NCBI GenBank assembly: GCA_026874595.1
Contig: CM049312.1
Span: forward strand, 66,002,929-66,066,928
DNA length: 64,000 nt
Reading direction: 5' to 3'
Source of the DNA: Sipunculus nudus
Lineage: Eukaryota > Annelida > Sipuncula > Golfingiida > Sipunculidae
Part shown: one piece after another, positions 1-11,230 of the stretch
Position numbering within the stretch: position 1 is the first letter of the stretch
Layout of the letters: each line of letters begins with the position of its first letter
Program-made: the position numbers and the translations under genes
The notes under the pieces: generated by a model
Seen by the model: the letters and a program-made list of their open reading frames with translations, nothing else
Told to the model about the DNA's origin: nothing
Database searches by the model: none

Positions 1-63
1 TTAGACCACGTTATATTGATGAAGACGTATAATATTGCTATAGTTAGCTCTTCTCGTTTCCAG

Positions 64-1339
64 ACAGCATTTCTAAAGTCATTAAGAAATATTATGACGA
101 AGACAGAATGGCCGACAGTGACTTCAAAAAGCCGGAGATCAAAGTATTCGATGACGGGAAGAGCGCTCACAGCTGGCACAGTTTCAATCTGTATAACTCC
201 GAGGGGAAGATTACTATATCTGCAAAGTGAATGTATAAACTACCTATATCATCAAGACACGTACACACATACATCCACATATGAATGCCTATGCAAAACT
301 ATATGTGTATAATAGTCATTCTGTTCATAAAATTGTAAAACATTAATAAAACTCAGTACTTTTCATCAGTGAAATTCGTTTTATTTTTCTTTATTTCATT
401 ATGAAATTTTCTATATTACCTTAACGGTAAATATATAATTTTACACAGCAAAATGATCCATAAGATATGAACATATATGTGTTCCTACTTGCAAACATGA
501 GATGATTTAACAAAAAGTAACGGGCATGTAAGTAATATTTCCTTTCTAACCTGAATTCTGTCACATTTAGAGACATACCTGAAATGTAAGACATAAATCT
601 AAGTAAAAAATTAAAAATGACCAAAATCCTGTAAGCTTGACACCTATCCTCATTATGTAACTCTTAAAATTATTGTATGAAGTCCTGCATTACAGAACTT
701 GATATATGGTGGCACTAATAATGCATAATACTTTAAATCAGCAGGTATCTAAAAACAATCTTATATTTTATACATTAAAAATCAGATGGTATAGAAATTT
801 TGGTTAACAAATTCTTAATTATACGCATGAAAGTCTTACACATATTTATACCTTTTCTTCATTTTTGTGGGACAATTTACATTGAGCTCTCATCCACAAA
901 ACCCAAGGAAAGTCTGTAAATATAAGTTATTCAAAACTAGTTCCAAAATAGCCGTTTATCTTAGAAAAAAACCTGAAAGAAGTAAAGTCATCATTTCACT
1001 GGGAAGAAAAATCAAATGAAAACAGTACGAAAGCGTGACCTAAATTGGAGGCTATATATGGATCTCCTTTAAGTATACAATAAATAACAACATTGACAAT
1101 TGCCGCGCAAGTTACACAATATGATTGCTCTCTTTTCAGTGATTGTTATTAATTGTAATAATGTCATTTACGTGTAGTACATTCGTATATTAGTGGAGAA
1201 ATTATAGAAAAAATACTCATGGAAAATTATTACGGTAAATAAGGATGATTATGAAATTTAACATATTTTAATTGACGTGTATGATTTGTTACATTTCAGC
1301 TGTGTTATGATTTGGAAGAGAGATGAAGTGAGACAATAG
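64..1339 (+). pseudogene. Tandem paralogue of the NTF2-like gene, exons 3-4 only, C-terminus broken
   Basis: Positions 64-226 are the counterpart of exon 3 of the complete gene. The acceptor (CAG ends at 63), donor (GT at 227), 163-nt length and phases are identical, and 40 of 53 residues match. Positions 1300-1339 match exon 4: acceptor CAG ends at 1299 and the reading starts NCVMIWKR. However, codon 13 after the junction is TAG at 1337-1339, where the other copy has GGG, and a second in-frame stop lies at 1373. The product would lose about 18 residues, including the final strand with the conserved W...IFN pattern. Exons 1 and 2 would lie left of the window. Between the copies exon 3 differs at 18 bases, of which I count 16 replacement and 2 silent, consistent with relaxed constraint. 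A shortened functional isoform cannot be excluded. Confidence 0.75.
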
Positions 1340-2039
1340 TGGTTGGCGGTCCTTGAAATGTTTAACGAAGGCCCCTAAAGACTTTCAAAAAGACTGATGG
1401 GCGATTCAAATGGAAAGGACAAAGCTGTATGCAACGATTCACATCCTGTTACATTTATTTAATTTTTACAAATATCCCTCTGTTATAGACATTAGTGATC
1501 TTTAGTCAATAATGCTTTGGCGTTATTTTATTGAGGAAAACCAAATGCCATTCTACTATAGTTGCATATTCAAAATAATTTTCCCTTGGTTGCGTACTAT
1601 AGCAAGAACTTTCCAGTGTAATCCATGTATTATTGTAATAAGTATTTCAAATGTTAAGGTGGTTAATGTATCACAATCTTTTAAAACCTTAAAACATTGT
1701 GTTTTTATAAATTTTTTTCATAGTGGTAACTCATTTGAGTGCCCACACGAATGAAGAACAAACAACAATATCTGAAAACTATGCCTATTTAAGAATTTTT
1801 AAAATAAATTAATTAACATGCTCATGCACGTGCATCGGAGTTAGGTACAAACATGTCGAGTGCCCAGTGACTTGACAGAGCCGCGGACCCGAGACACCCA
1901 GCAGATTATAGACAGGCGGCTTACTAACACTAATCAGTTTTGGTTATGTCGGCTCTGCTGAGGGTAATTAATATATAGATATGTCAGTCACCCTGTCAAC
2001 TTCCGACTCTATCTAGTCTATTTTGGTCAATCTCGCCAG

Positions 2040-2400
2040 TGATATTTCGCAGTTTGTTTGAGCAGTGACTCCCCCAGGCCTATTGAAACCCAAAAAAACT
2101 ACACGCAAGATTGCAGTAAAGCCGCAGTTTCCTTTAAAAAATTCGAGGGAGCTGTATACCAGTCGGGGCCTTTCACGAGGCAACACCGCCGCCTGGGATT
2201 TCATGTTCCAGCCGGTACTACGGTTATATTAGGAAATGGCACCGTAAGCGATTTTGGCTAGTGTAAAATGCAAATGATGGACTATTTTCCCCCCCTTTCA
2301 ATTGTGACAGACTGGAAATGTGTTCGTACAGAGAAATGTATTTATAAGAGGTTTATCGCTAATGGCCCTCTGTGATTTGCATTATGAACTGAAACTATTT
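2040..2400 (+). other. Exon-like block conserved between duplication copies, coding status unresolved
   Basis: Matches 18790-19200. Both copies keep an AG before TGACTCC (2065 in copy A), a donor-like GGCACC|GTAAGC and, downstream, an acceptor-like ACAG|ACTGGAA. In copy A the frame from 2058 is open for 67 codons. In copy B that frame is broken by what looks like a 10-bp tandem duplication near 18905. I do not recognise a protein family in any frame. It could be old exons of another gene, a 3' extension of the NTF2-like transcript, or conservation due only to recent duplication. Confidence 0.25.
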
Positions 2401-2789
2401 TAGTAACTTCTTTCACTGTTTAAAAATTGTGGCTTGTTCGCCTTTACTGTTGAGATGATTAAAAAGTTCAGATAATGTATGTGTTATGTGTAATTACTTT
2501 ATAAATATAATGTTATGAATATTATATAGCGTGCGTGTATGATAGAGAGTGTGAGAGACAGACGGAAAGTAAAAATAAGTATAATTTGGTCTCCCTTGGC
2601 AACTGACGTTTGAGTGAGACAGAGGGATAGAGTTGCAAAAGTTTATTAAATTAAAGCTTGATCGGTGTTAGATAAATTATAATTACAATACTGTTACAAG
2701 CATGAAGTTGCTCCTAATGTGTGGTTAACAAAAGCATTTTAATTATAATTAGCTCACAACGCTGACTGATCGGCCAGTGCACTAGAAAG

Positions 2790-2793
<4 letters not shown>

Positions 2794-2860
<67 letters not shown>
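2794..2860. repeat. Microsatellite (TA)n then (GT)n
   Basis: Uninterrupted TA dinucleotides to about 2844, then GT dinucleotides. The same position in copy B (19514-19547) has a shorter TA tract. Confidence 0.95.
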
Positions 2861-4851
2861 ATACGCACAGGACACGTGATGATTATGCCGACATGTCAAT
2901 TTCAAGACGATCGACACTAAAGGGACCAGCCGAGGCTGGCGACAAGATAGTCCAAGTCATTTGAAATTATGGTTAAATATCTTTTTTCTCGATACATGCC
3001 AAAATTCAGTTCCAGTTCGAACATTTATATACAGTTGAATCACTATAATATAAGATTGAATAAGATAATCTTTTCCCTGACAACTCTGGTCACGTGTCTG
3101 TGAGTTGTCCTTGAGAATTACTTCACTGCGGGCATGAGCATTATGCGGTTATTCCTTCCACACCTGAAAGCTAGACAGGTGAGGTCATTCGGCACGCGTT
3201 GCCAAAAGTTACCAAGGTTCACGTAGCTGGCTCCGTGCCTACCTCAGGGCTTCAAATAGAAAGAAAATATGAAGCTTCCGGAAGCTCGGGACAACATTTT
3301 GCCGCTTCATATTGGAACTAGGTTCTTTGTTAAGTTAGTGTATTTATGTAATAAGATAATTTATTTTAAAATCATTTTATAAATGAGAACTTAAGGTTAA
3401 ATTATAGGTTGGGGTTTGATATGAAAGACTGCTTCAAGAGCCAAATTGAACCCTTTCTGTAAAAATATTCCGATATTTCACGTATCTGCTCGGACACATA
3501 CCATCACAATATCGGGGGCGTATATCAAGTTTATATCCCCCATCCCCATTTTTTAGCATGGGTGATTGGTCAATATTACCATCCCCCCTTAAATTCAGAG
3601 AATTATATTTATATATTTTAAAATAAAAAATAAAATTAAATATATCAATAATATACTTTACTTCTATTTCTGAGAATTAGAATTAACATATACTTGAAAT
3701 ATAATACCTTATTTTTTTACCATCATTTTTTAATTACAATGGATTGAAATTAAGATATCACTCAGACAAGAAAAGGTATATTTATATATATTTAAATATT
3801 ATGTGTGTGTGTGAGGATGTGTGTATAAAAAAGTTGTCCCAGCCTGCGAGTCATCCCCGTCCCCACCCTTGAGATAAAAAAGTATTAAATTGAGTTAAAT
3901 AAATGCTATACGTTAATAAAAATGACATTTTTTCTCGGAAAATAATTTCGTGGTTGGCAATGTTGACATTGAAGTAGATACTGTTTTAAATAACAAGTAA
4001 ATATCAAGTTTTTTTTAATGTTGACATGTTGACACATACATCAGCGGTTATTCAGGTTGCGTCTGGTGCTGACATCTGGTGTTGATATTTTGTTCCAGTG
4101 GGAGCATATCAGGGGTGGAGTATGCGGTCTTTGTTTGTTCATAAAAAACTGCCGATTGTTAGGAACACATTGTTCTCAGGCATTGTGCAATGGAATAAGT
4201 AATAACACTTTATTTAAAGGTTTCGATATACACCATCCAATCATTCACTGCTGCGTGTCTGTCACCCATTGACACTTCTAGATAATAATCGAACTTTGCT
4301 CTATTGCAAAAGCCATATTTATTTGTCCAGTCAATTTATTGTCCATTTATTTGAGTCAAGTTACGGAAATCCAAACCATCTTGACAAATTGTAAGGAATC
4401 AAAAGTAACGACCAATTTGGTGTTCCATGTAAGGAAAAAATAGCTAAAATAAAATAGATATAAATCATAAAACAAATTGGTTTTAGTGGCTTTGTCGTGT
4501 TCACGGTTTTGTGATAATGCAGAGGTTGCGGTTATAATAGTTGTCTAGTGAGACTGGGTTGATTACCGTGGCAGAGTGGTCGGGACAACGGAATAGCGTT
4601 CATGAATGAGTGGTCTGGATATCGGAACAGTGGTCATAACATAGATGTCTGGACAACGGGTTTTTTTGTTGTTGTTGCTGCTTGAGGTAACCGCTTCTTT
4701 TTTGTTAATGCTAACTTAAGTAAATATATAAACATCTTCCGAAATTCATTTCGGTGTCGGACTACGTTACAGTTCAGCATTACACTGCTTCCTCTCATTT
4801 TATACCCTGGTGTTAACCAGGCCCGGATTCTTGTGCCCCTGCGTGCGTAAT

Positions 4852-4900
4852 CGTCTCAATTGCTTAGTCATATCACCGAGGAACCCCCGAAAGCCGAAAG
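4852..4900 (-). mobile_element. SINE-A tail fragment
   Basis: On the minus strand this reads as the 3' part of the same SINE seen complete at 40692-40908 and 21105-21303, including the 'GGGGTTCCTCGGTGATATGA' block followed by AGCAAT. It interrupts the degenerate start of the 34-bp minisatellite. Confidence 0.55.
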
Positions 4901-4904
4901 GGAA

Positions 4905-5735
4905 AACAGAGTATAGGTCATGACAGAGTGGTCGGGACAACGGAGTTGTGGTCATGACAGAGTGGTCGGGACACCAGAGTAGAGGTCGTTACAGAGTGGT
5001 CGAGACACCGGAGTAGTGGTCATAACAGAGTAGTCGAGAAAACAGATTAGTGGTCATAACATAGTGGTCGGAACAACGGAGTAGTGGTCATGACAGAGTG
5101 GTCTGGACAACAGAGTGGTGGCCATGACAGAGTGGTCGGGACAACGGAGTAGAGATCATAACAGAGTGGTCTGGACAACGGAGTAGAGGTCATAACAGAG
5201 TGGTCGAGATACAATGGAGTAGAGGTCATAACAGAGTGGTAGGGACAACAGTGTAGAGTTTATAACAGGGTGGTCGGGACAACATAGTAGTGGCCATGAC
5301 AGAATGGTCGGGAAAACAGAGTAGTGGCCATAATAGAGTGGTCGGGACAACGGAATAGAGGCCATAACAGAGTGGTCGGGACAACGGAATAGAGGCCATA
5401 ACAGAGTAGCAGGGACAACGGAGTAGTGATCGTAACAGAGTGGTCTGGACAACTGAGTAGATGTCATTACAGAGTGGTCGGGACAACGGAGTAGTGGTTA
5501 TGACAGAGTGGTCGAGACAATGGAGTAGTGGTCATAACAGAGTGGTCGGGACAAAAGAGTGGTGGTCATGACAAACTGGTCGGGCCAACGGAGTAGTGGT
5601 CATGACAAAGTGGTCAGAACAACGAAGTAGTAGTGTCAACAGAGTGGTCTGGACAACGGAGTAGTGGTCATAACAGAGTGGTCGGGTCATCGGAGTAGTG
5701 GTCATGACAGAGTGGTCGGGACAACAGAGCAGAGG
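4905..5735. repeat. 34-bp minisatellite, array 1 (about 24 units)
   Basis: Unit is about ATAACAGAGTGGTCGGGACA followed by ACGGAGTAGTGGTC, with a period of exactly 34 bp measured between successive TGACAG starts. Degenerate units also lie at 4567-4660. Because 34 is not a multiple of 3, open frames through the array rotate through all phases; the minus-strand frames at 5047-5486 are artefacts of this. Confidence 0.92.
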
Positions 5736-5740
5736 TCTAA

Positions 5741-7084
5741 GATTTAGGGTTGTTATATGAGGTAAGCGTTTATATATCTATTGCAAGGCTCTATAAATTC
5801 TATTTTGGCAATGCCGACATTTTATGTTGTATAAGGGGACAGAACGTTGTTCATTCATTAATTATTCTGATAAAATGCTACATATATAGATACGGTGAAA
5901 GAGTGCAAACCCATTAGTTTAAAGCTGACATAATAGCATGACTAACTGATCAAAAATTTTGTTATATAAATATGTCTCATTATTAATCTATTTAACAATC
6001 ATTAGAATAAATAAAATGTTAAAGTTCTCATGATATACAGTCTAAAAATAATAATATCGTTTTTCCTTTTTCTATGTCTTCGTTAGATTTATTAGGCTGG
6101 TTTAATTGGCTTATTATGGTGTCTGAACAAGATCTTACAATTTATATTTTTTTAGGATTTAAACCCATAAGCCTCGAAATAATAAACATATATTTTTAAT
6201 GAACATACAAGGAAACCACTAAGAGTGTGTGTACGCTCGAATCTGAATAACTATGTTAACCCTGTTAAAAGTCATGAATGTGAACGTCTGTTAATTTTCT
6301 GTCATTCATTGGTCGGGGCAGTAATTAACGACATGTTTCATCTGATATTCTTATATTTGCTTACAGGTTACATGGCCAAGCAAACAATAACTCCATTCAC
6401 TTTACCCACAGGGAAAAGCTAATTAAAGAGTAAACTATAAAATAATAATCTAACATAGGTACAGTCCACAGATATTTTAGTGCTTTACAGTCACGATTTA
6501 TAAGTTAACACTTAGCGTTGGATGTTAAAACAAACAAAACCAATAATTTATCATTTTTCAATAAATTTGACAACTAATAAAAAGTATGCACCAACTCAAA
6601 TAACATCAATTTGTGAAAATAGTAGTGGTATCATATCATGTAGTACAAAATCTATGAAATAAAAATAAACATAGAAAAATTTTAAAAAATATAAAAAAAT
6701 ATATAACACTAGGGCTCAAATGGATTACTTATAATTTAATTCTAGGTGCAGGTGCAGAATCTGTTATTTTTAGGGCCGAGGTCAGTATTCTTAATATCTA
6801 AATCATAGGTGGTATATTTTTGTTGAAAACTCATGCATGAATCAAACTTAACTTCTAATGAAAGCCTTAGTTGGTAAACACCAAATGAGACCTTTAGAAG
6901 CCCCTATTACAGAATACTAAAGATTAAATTAACGTGTCTAGTTTTCTCCTAGATACAGTTTACATATATTTCTGTTTTGTCTTAGAAAAAATAAAGTTCC
7001 CTGTTAAAACCTGTGGCAACTGAAAGAGGTATTTGTAAAGTGGGTAAATAGCTATATTGAGAGAATCTATCACATGCCTAGTCA
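5741..7084. other. AT-rich non-coding DNA, nothing recognised
   Basis: Short open frames only, no splice-consistent exon, no clear repeat boundary. Several A/T runs. Confidence 0.5.
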
Positions 7085-7620
7085 CATGTACACGAATCCG
7101 AAATTCGGCATATTGTTAGGTATCCCCAAAGTCTCATATCAGACTGAAAACTGGGTCATTGCGACTTCGTTCCTTCGAGTAATTAAGGAAAAACCTATTA
7201 TCACACTTTAGGACTGTCTAATATCAAAACCACTATATTCTGTTTCTTCATTTTAAATATACGTATTTCCCCATATACTTCCAGTGTATATATTTTTATA
7301 TTAGGAATTACAAAATTTATAAAAGTTATGCGGCCAAACATATTGCATTTTGTAAAAAATCAGGACAGATATTTCCCAACTTAACATGATAATTGTTGAA
7401 GTTAGACACTTTTTTTCAGGGATATAACTTTATTAAATCTAAATTAATTTGTAAACGAAAGAGAAGATCTGAATTTTGTATTTGTTAAGTTATTAGCATA
7501 AATATAAATTCACTACCCTAAATTTTGCCCAAATTTTGACCATTCCACGTTTTTCCTGTAAGTACATTTGATATGATTTTCACAGGAGGTTCACATAAGT
7601 ATAGAACAGGTCAGATCGTT
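7085..7620 (+). repeat. Diverged copy of the E2-type cargo repeat
   Basis: Shares ordered blocks with the roughly 620-bp units at 50170-52600: the 'gttag(a/g)t(g/a)tcccca(a)a' start, 'cttcgttccttcgag', 'aaggaaaaacct', 'ggactg(t/c)ctaatatcaaaacc', and 'tttttcctgtaagtac' near the end. No hairpin end is visible, so this is an internal fragment. Confidence 0.7.
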
Positions 7621-10600
7621 TGTTTCCAAACTGCTCACAGACTTCGGTTTCAACAAAATGAAACACAGGTCAGGTCACAAAATATTATTTGCAACAATGT
7701 CTTACTCATCAATACAAACCAATCATGTCAACCAAACAAAGGCCTATATAACCTCTTCCGCTCAGACTTTTGTTATTATTTTAGGTTTTTACCTTCAAGG
7801 TCGACCTCAGCTGAGCACAGTAATCCATTAGTCAATTGATCAGTTATCCATTATCATACTCATCGACGTAAGCCAAGAAGTTGTATGGTGGCGTTATAGT
7901 GTATGTTATACATGCTAATGCTGTGTGGGAACTAGACCCAGTTGTGGCTCTCTTGTGAACACAGTAAACATAGAGTCACAGCTCCCTGCCTCCATTTATC
8001 TTGCGGACGGGAACGCATGCATCTTCTTACGATTGTATATTGATGCGATTGATAATTGTATATGATCAAGAAAACCATTATGTACTCCTTCATTATTCCT
8101 CCTCAAAACAACCAAGGAGACAAGATGTTCCATGTGTTTTTGTAATTTTTTTTACCTATGATCTGTTCTTTAATAGTAAAAGGAAAAGCCTCGGTCATTT
8201 GATAAATACCTTTAATGCCAATAACCTTTAAATTCTAAACACTATTAGCAGACCTTGAGTAATTATAAGTGACCAAAACAACTTTAAGCATTTGTCATTC
8301 TATTTAGAATATTGCTGGTGGTAATTTTTAAAACCACCAGCAATAATAACAGCTGCAGTGTTGACTATAAAAGTATTTTTATGCTATATTGATTAGAAAT
8401 ATTTGGCAGTGTTCAACTATATAATTAACATACTAATTATCATAGAAATATATCAATATTTATATAAACGAGTAAGAAAAACTACTGATAAGAGGGTACT
8501 ACGGTGGTAGTTACGAATAATTTGCATTCAGTATTTTATTTTTCGATCAGTAAAAATAGAATGTGAACTACTTATGTAAATATATATTTTTTTTTAAATT
8601 CCCCTTTTGTAGACTCCTCTTCCTTTTAAACCCCGATGTGATGTATTTGCTTCTGGGTTATGACAGTTTCCTTGAAATTGTAGTGCTGGGAAGGCCGTGA
8701 TATTTTTATTGTGTCTAGTATAAAAACAGGCCAAGGTAAATCGGTGCTTTTGTTGGAATCAAAACATCAAAGAATCAGGGTTTGATAAAACAATATTGCA
8801 AAATATCAAAGCCATTTGAATAATTTAATGGAAAAAAAGAAACATATTAACATTAACAAACTAGACATTTGCACTCAGATATTATACTCATATGCATGGT
8901 CAGAAATACTGCATTTGTTCCTTAAATCATTCCTATATCCAGATTGTGATCCGGATCACCCCCAAAATTTTATCAATTCTTCCTTCAATCACTTTTATCC
9001 TGAAAATCTATAAAAATTCTATGTAAACTTTATAGTAATGTTGCTTACAGACAAACAGACATACCAACTCCAGTAAAACATCCCCGTTGCTTGGCGGAGG
9101 TAAAACGGATACATCAACATAATGCAGCCAATTATCAGGACAGCTTTAGATTTTTGGATAGATGTTATGGCCTGTTAAGTGCTTCTTCGAAGGATGCACA
9201 TTTATAAAGAATAAAAATGATAAAAAGCCGTCTAGCAATTAATAGTGGTACCGTTAAATCGGATGAGCGGTCTGAACATTAACCCTAGATATACATGTTT
9301 ACACTTAACTTTTTTGTTAACGCTGACAGCTGTTCTTTTCTAAATTTTAGATAACATCCATTACAAGTTAAGAGTCAGTTTGCTTTCTTTGTTTGGATTC
9401 GCCTACTAATTCATGTGGAAACGCCCGTTCCATTGACATCACAGTATTTATTCAGATACAATGTTACATGACTGTTTCTACTCATAAAAAGAACCACAGT
9501 CAGTCTGTTTCAGGATCGGGTGCTTGTAAGCAATTTTAATACATGTATATATTATATTAATATGTTCCCCTATCACATAAATGGAAATAACATTACTGTT
9601 GGAAGGTAAACAGTTCCAAACACTGGCCTATTAAGAAAATAAAACCATTCTAATTTTCCACGCCTCCATTAACCAACAAAATGAATCTTTCAATTTCTTG
9701 CCACCAATCTAATTCCTAAATTCAAAGGACATTTGTTACATTCCTATTTGCCCTCCAGTTATGAAGTAGGCAGTTAATGTATTGTAAGACACCATGTATG
9801 ACCTATCTCAAATTGCTTATGTTAAATTCATTATCTGACACAGTTTATCTTGTTTATCTACGAATTACAATGCAGCCTGTCACTTACAGGCCTCCAGTAA
9901 GTTCGTGAATTACAATCATGGCTTAGCTCGCAATGAAATTAGCCTCGTTTTCTTAAAACTGTTATGAGAGCCAAAACTATCATTAGTGATTCGAAAGAGT
10001 GAACAAATCCGACAACTATGACTTATTCATAAAATTAAATTGAATTAAAATTATAATACTACTTTGCTATATAAGAATTATACATTAAACGGATCAAAAC
10101 TATCCTTTATTTCTGAAATATTGTCACCGTGCCAATGAATGATATTTTATAGTTAAATGTGATACTCAGACCTGACGCATTTAGGATCTCGAACAGGGAT
10201 ACCAGATCTCATGACAGATAAAAATCATTGACGCTGCTAATGAACTCATAAAAACGCCAAGAGAAATGGAATCCTATTTAGAATTTGACACCTACAAAAG
10301 TGAAAGATTCACAATATTAGCTGCATTTAGTTTTACTACTCTCCGATAATTGATATCAGTTTACTAAGATACCAAGTAAGCAGGTCGAGGTGAAGGTCAA
10401 GGCCTCGTATCATTTTTATTATAATTTTTTATTCAAAACACATTGGCTCTTTCAGTGTGAAGACACAGGACCACCGAAGCATATAACGCAATCATCTCAA
10501 GTACATGGTTTAAATAGTTTTAAACAATTGCTAGATACGTCGATGAAGCATAAGAAATAAAAAAAAATAAACTATGTGTTGTATTAAGTATTTATGAATT

Positions 10601-11118
10601 AGCAGCTGCCAGGACAAGACACCCATGCTTCTGAAGTAGCATTGTGGTGCTCATTTGTCAAACCAACCTGTGAAACCAAACTGACAATTATCATACCCTC
10701 TTTGTGTTAATCTCAAGATATTTTATTGTACAGTTCCTAAATTCTCTGCGACTACTCCCCGTGTTTAAATATACAAACACTTTAGAAAAAATGCAATTTG
10801 TCCATACCATAATTTTATTTACGTCTGAGCTTGTATCAAATGTTTATCTGTTGTGTCAGAATAATGTGTTTATAATGTGTCTTATATATAACCAGTTGTG
10901 TGTAGGCGTGAGTTAATATACACGTATATGTGCCTGATTCTCATTCCATTGTTTCTTTTTGACAGTCCCATCTGTCAACAATGAAGAACTGACATATCGC
11001 CTTTGCCATGGGAATACGGCTGGCATCAAACCTAGTGTAAGAAACCCAAAATCGTAGAATGCCAGCATGTTACAGCTGTTGGAAAATATAGTACTGCTGC
11101 AGAATTTCATCAGCGTGT

Positions 11119-11121
<3 letters not shown>
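7621..11121. other. AT-rich non-coding DNA upstream of the NTF2-like gene
   Basis: Short frames only. It contains one perfect hairpin (8310-8345, listed separately). No conserved exon or element end recognised. Confidence 0.45.
8310..8345. repeat. Perfect 13-bp stem hairpin
   Basis: TATTGCTGGTGGT at 8310-8322 is the exact reverse complement of ACCACCAGCAATA at 8333-8345, separated by a 10-nt AT loop. Confidence 0.85.

Positions 11122-11174
<53 letters not shown>
11122..11174. repeat. Microsatellite (TA)n just upstream of the NTF2-like ATG
   Basis: About 26 TA units ending in a short GATA stretch, 57 bp before the start codon, so probably in the promoter or 5' UTR. The apparent frames running through it on both strands are repeat artefacts. 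Confidence 0.95.
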
Positions 11175-11176
<2 letters not shown>

Positions 11177-11230
11177 TAGATATATTCTTACTGCGCATAA
11201 GACCAGGCTTGTTCCGAACACAGTGAAAAG

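Larger units (their letters stand above)
1..5740. repeat. Segmental tandem duplication, copy A
   Basis: This block aligns with 16706-22200 in the same order: NTF2-like exons 3 and 4, the flanking non-coding sequence, a (TA)n tract, a shared low-complexity stretch near 3480-3700, a SINE tail and finally a 34-bp minisatellite. Identity looks roughly 80-90 percent by eye, with indels. The block starts at or before the window edge. The duplication period is about 16.7 kb, so the whole gene was probably copied. Confidence 0.85.

Noticed and set aside
5047-5486. Overlapping minus-strand frames rich in PLCYDLYSVV-type repeats
   Set aside because: They are translations of the 34-bp minisatellite, which rotates through all three frames; the similar frames at 21486-22021 have the same cause.
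4905-5735. Regular repeat considered as a CRISPR array
   Set aside because: Units are contiguous with no unique spacers, and the context is a eukaryotic genome.
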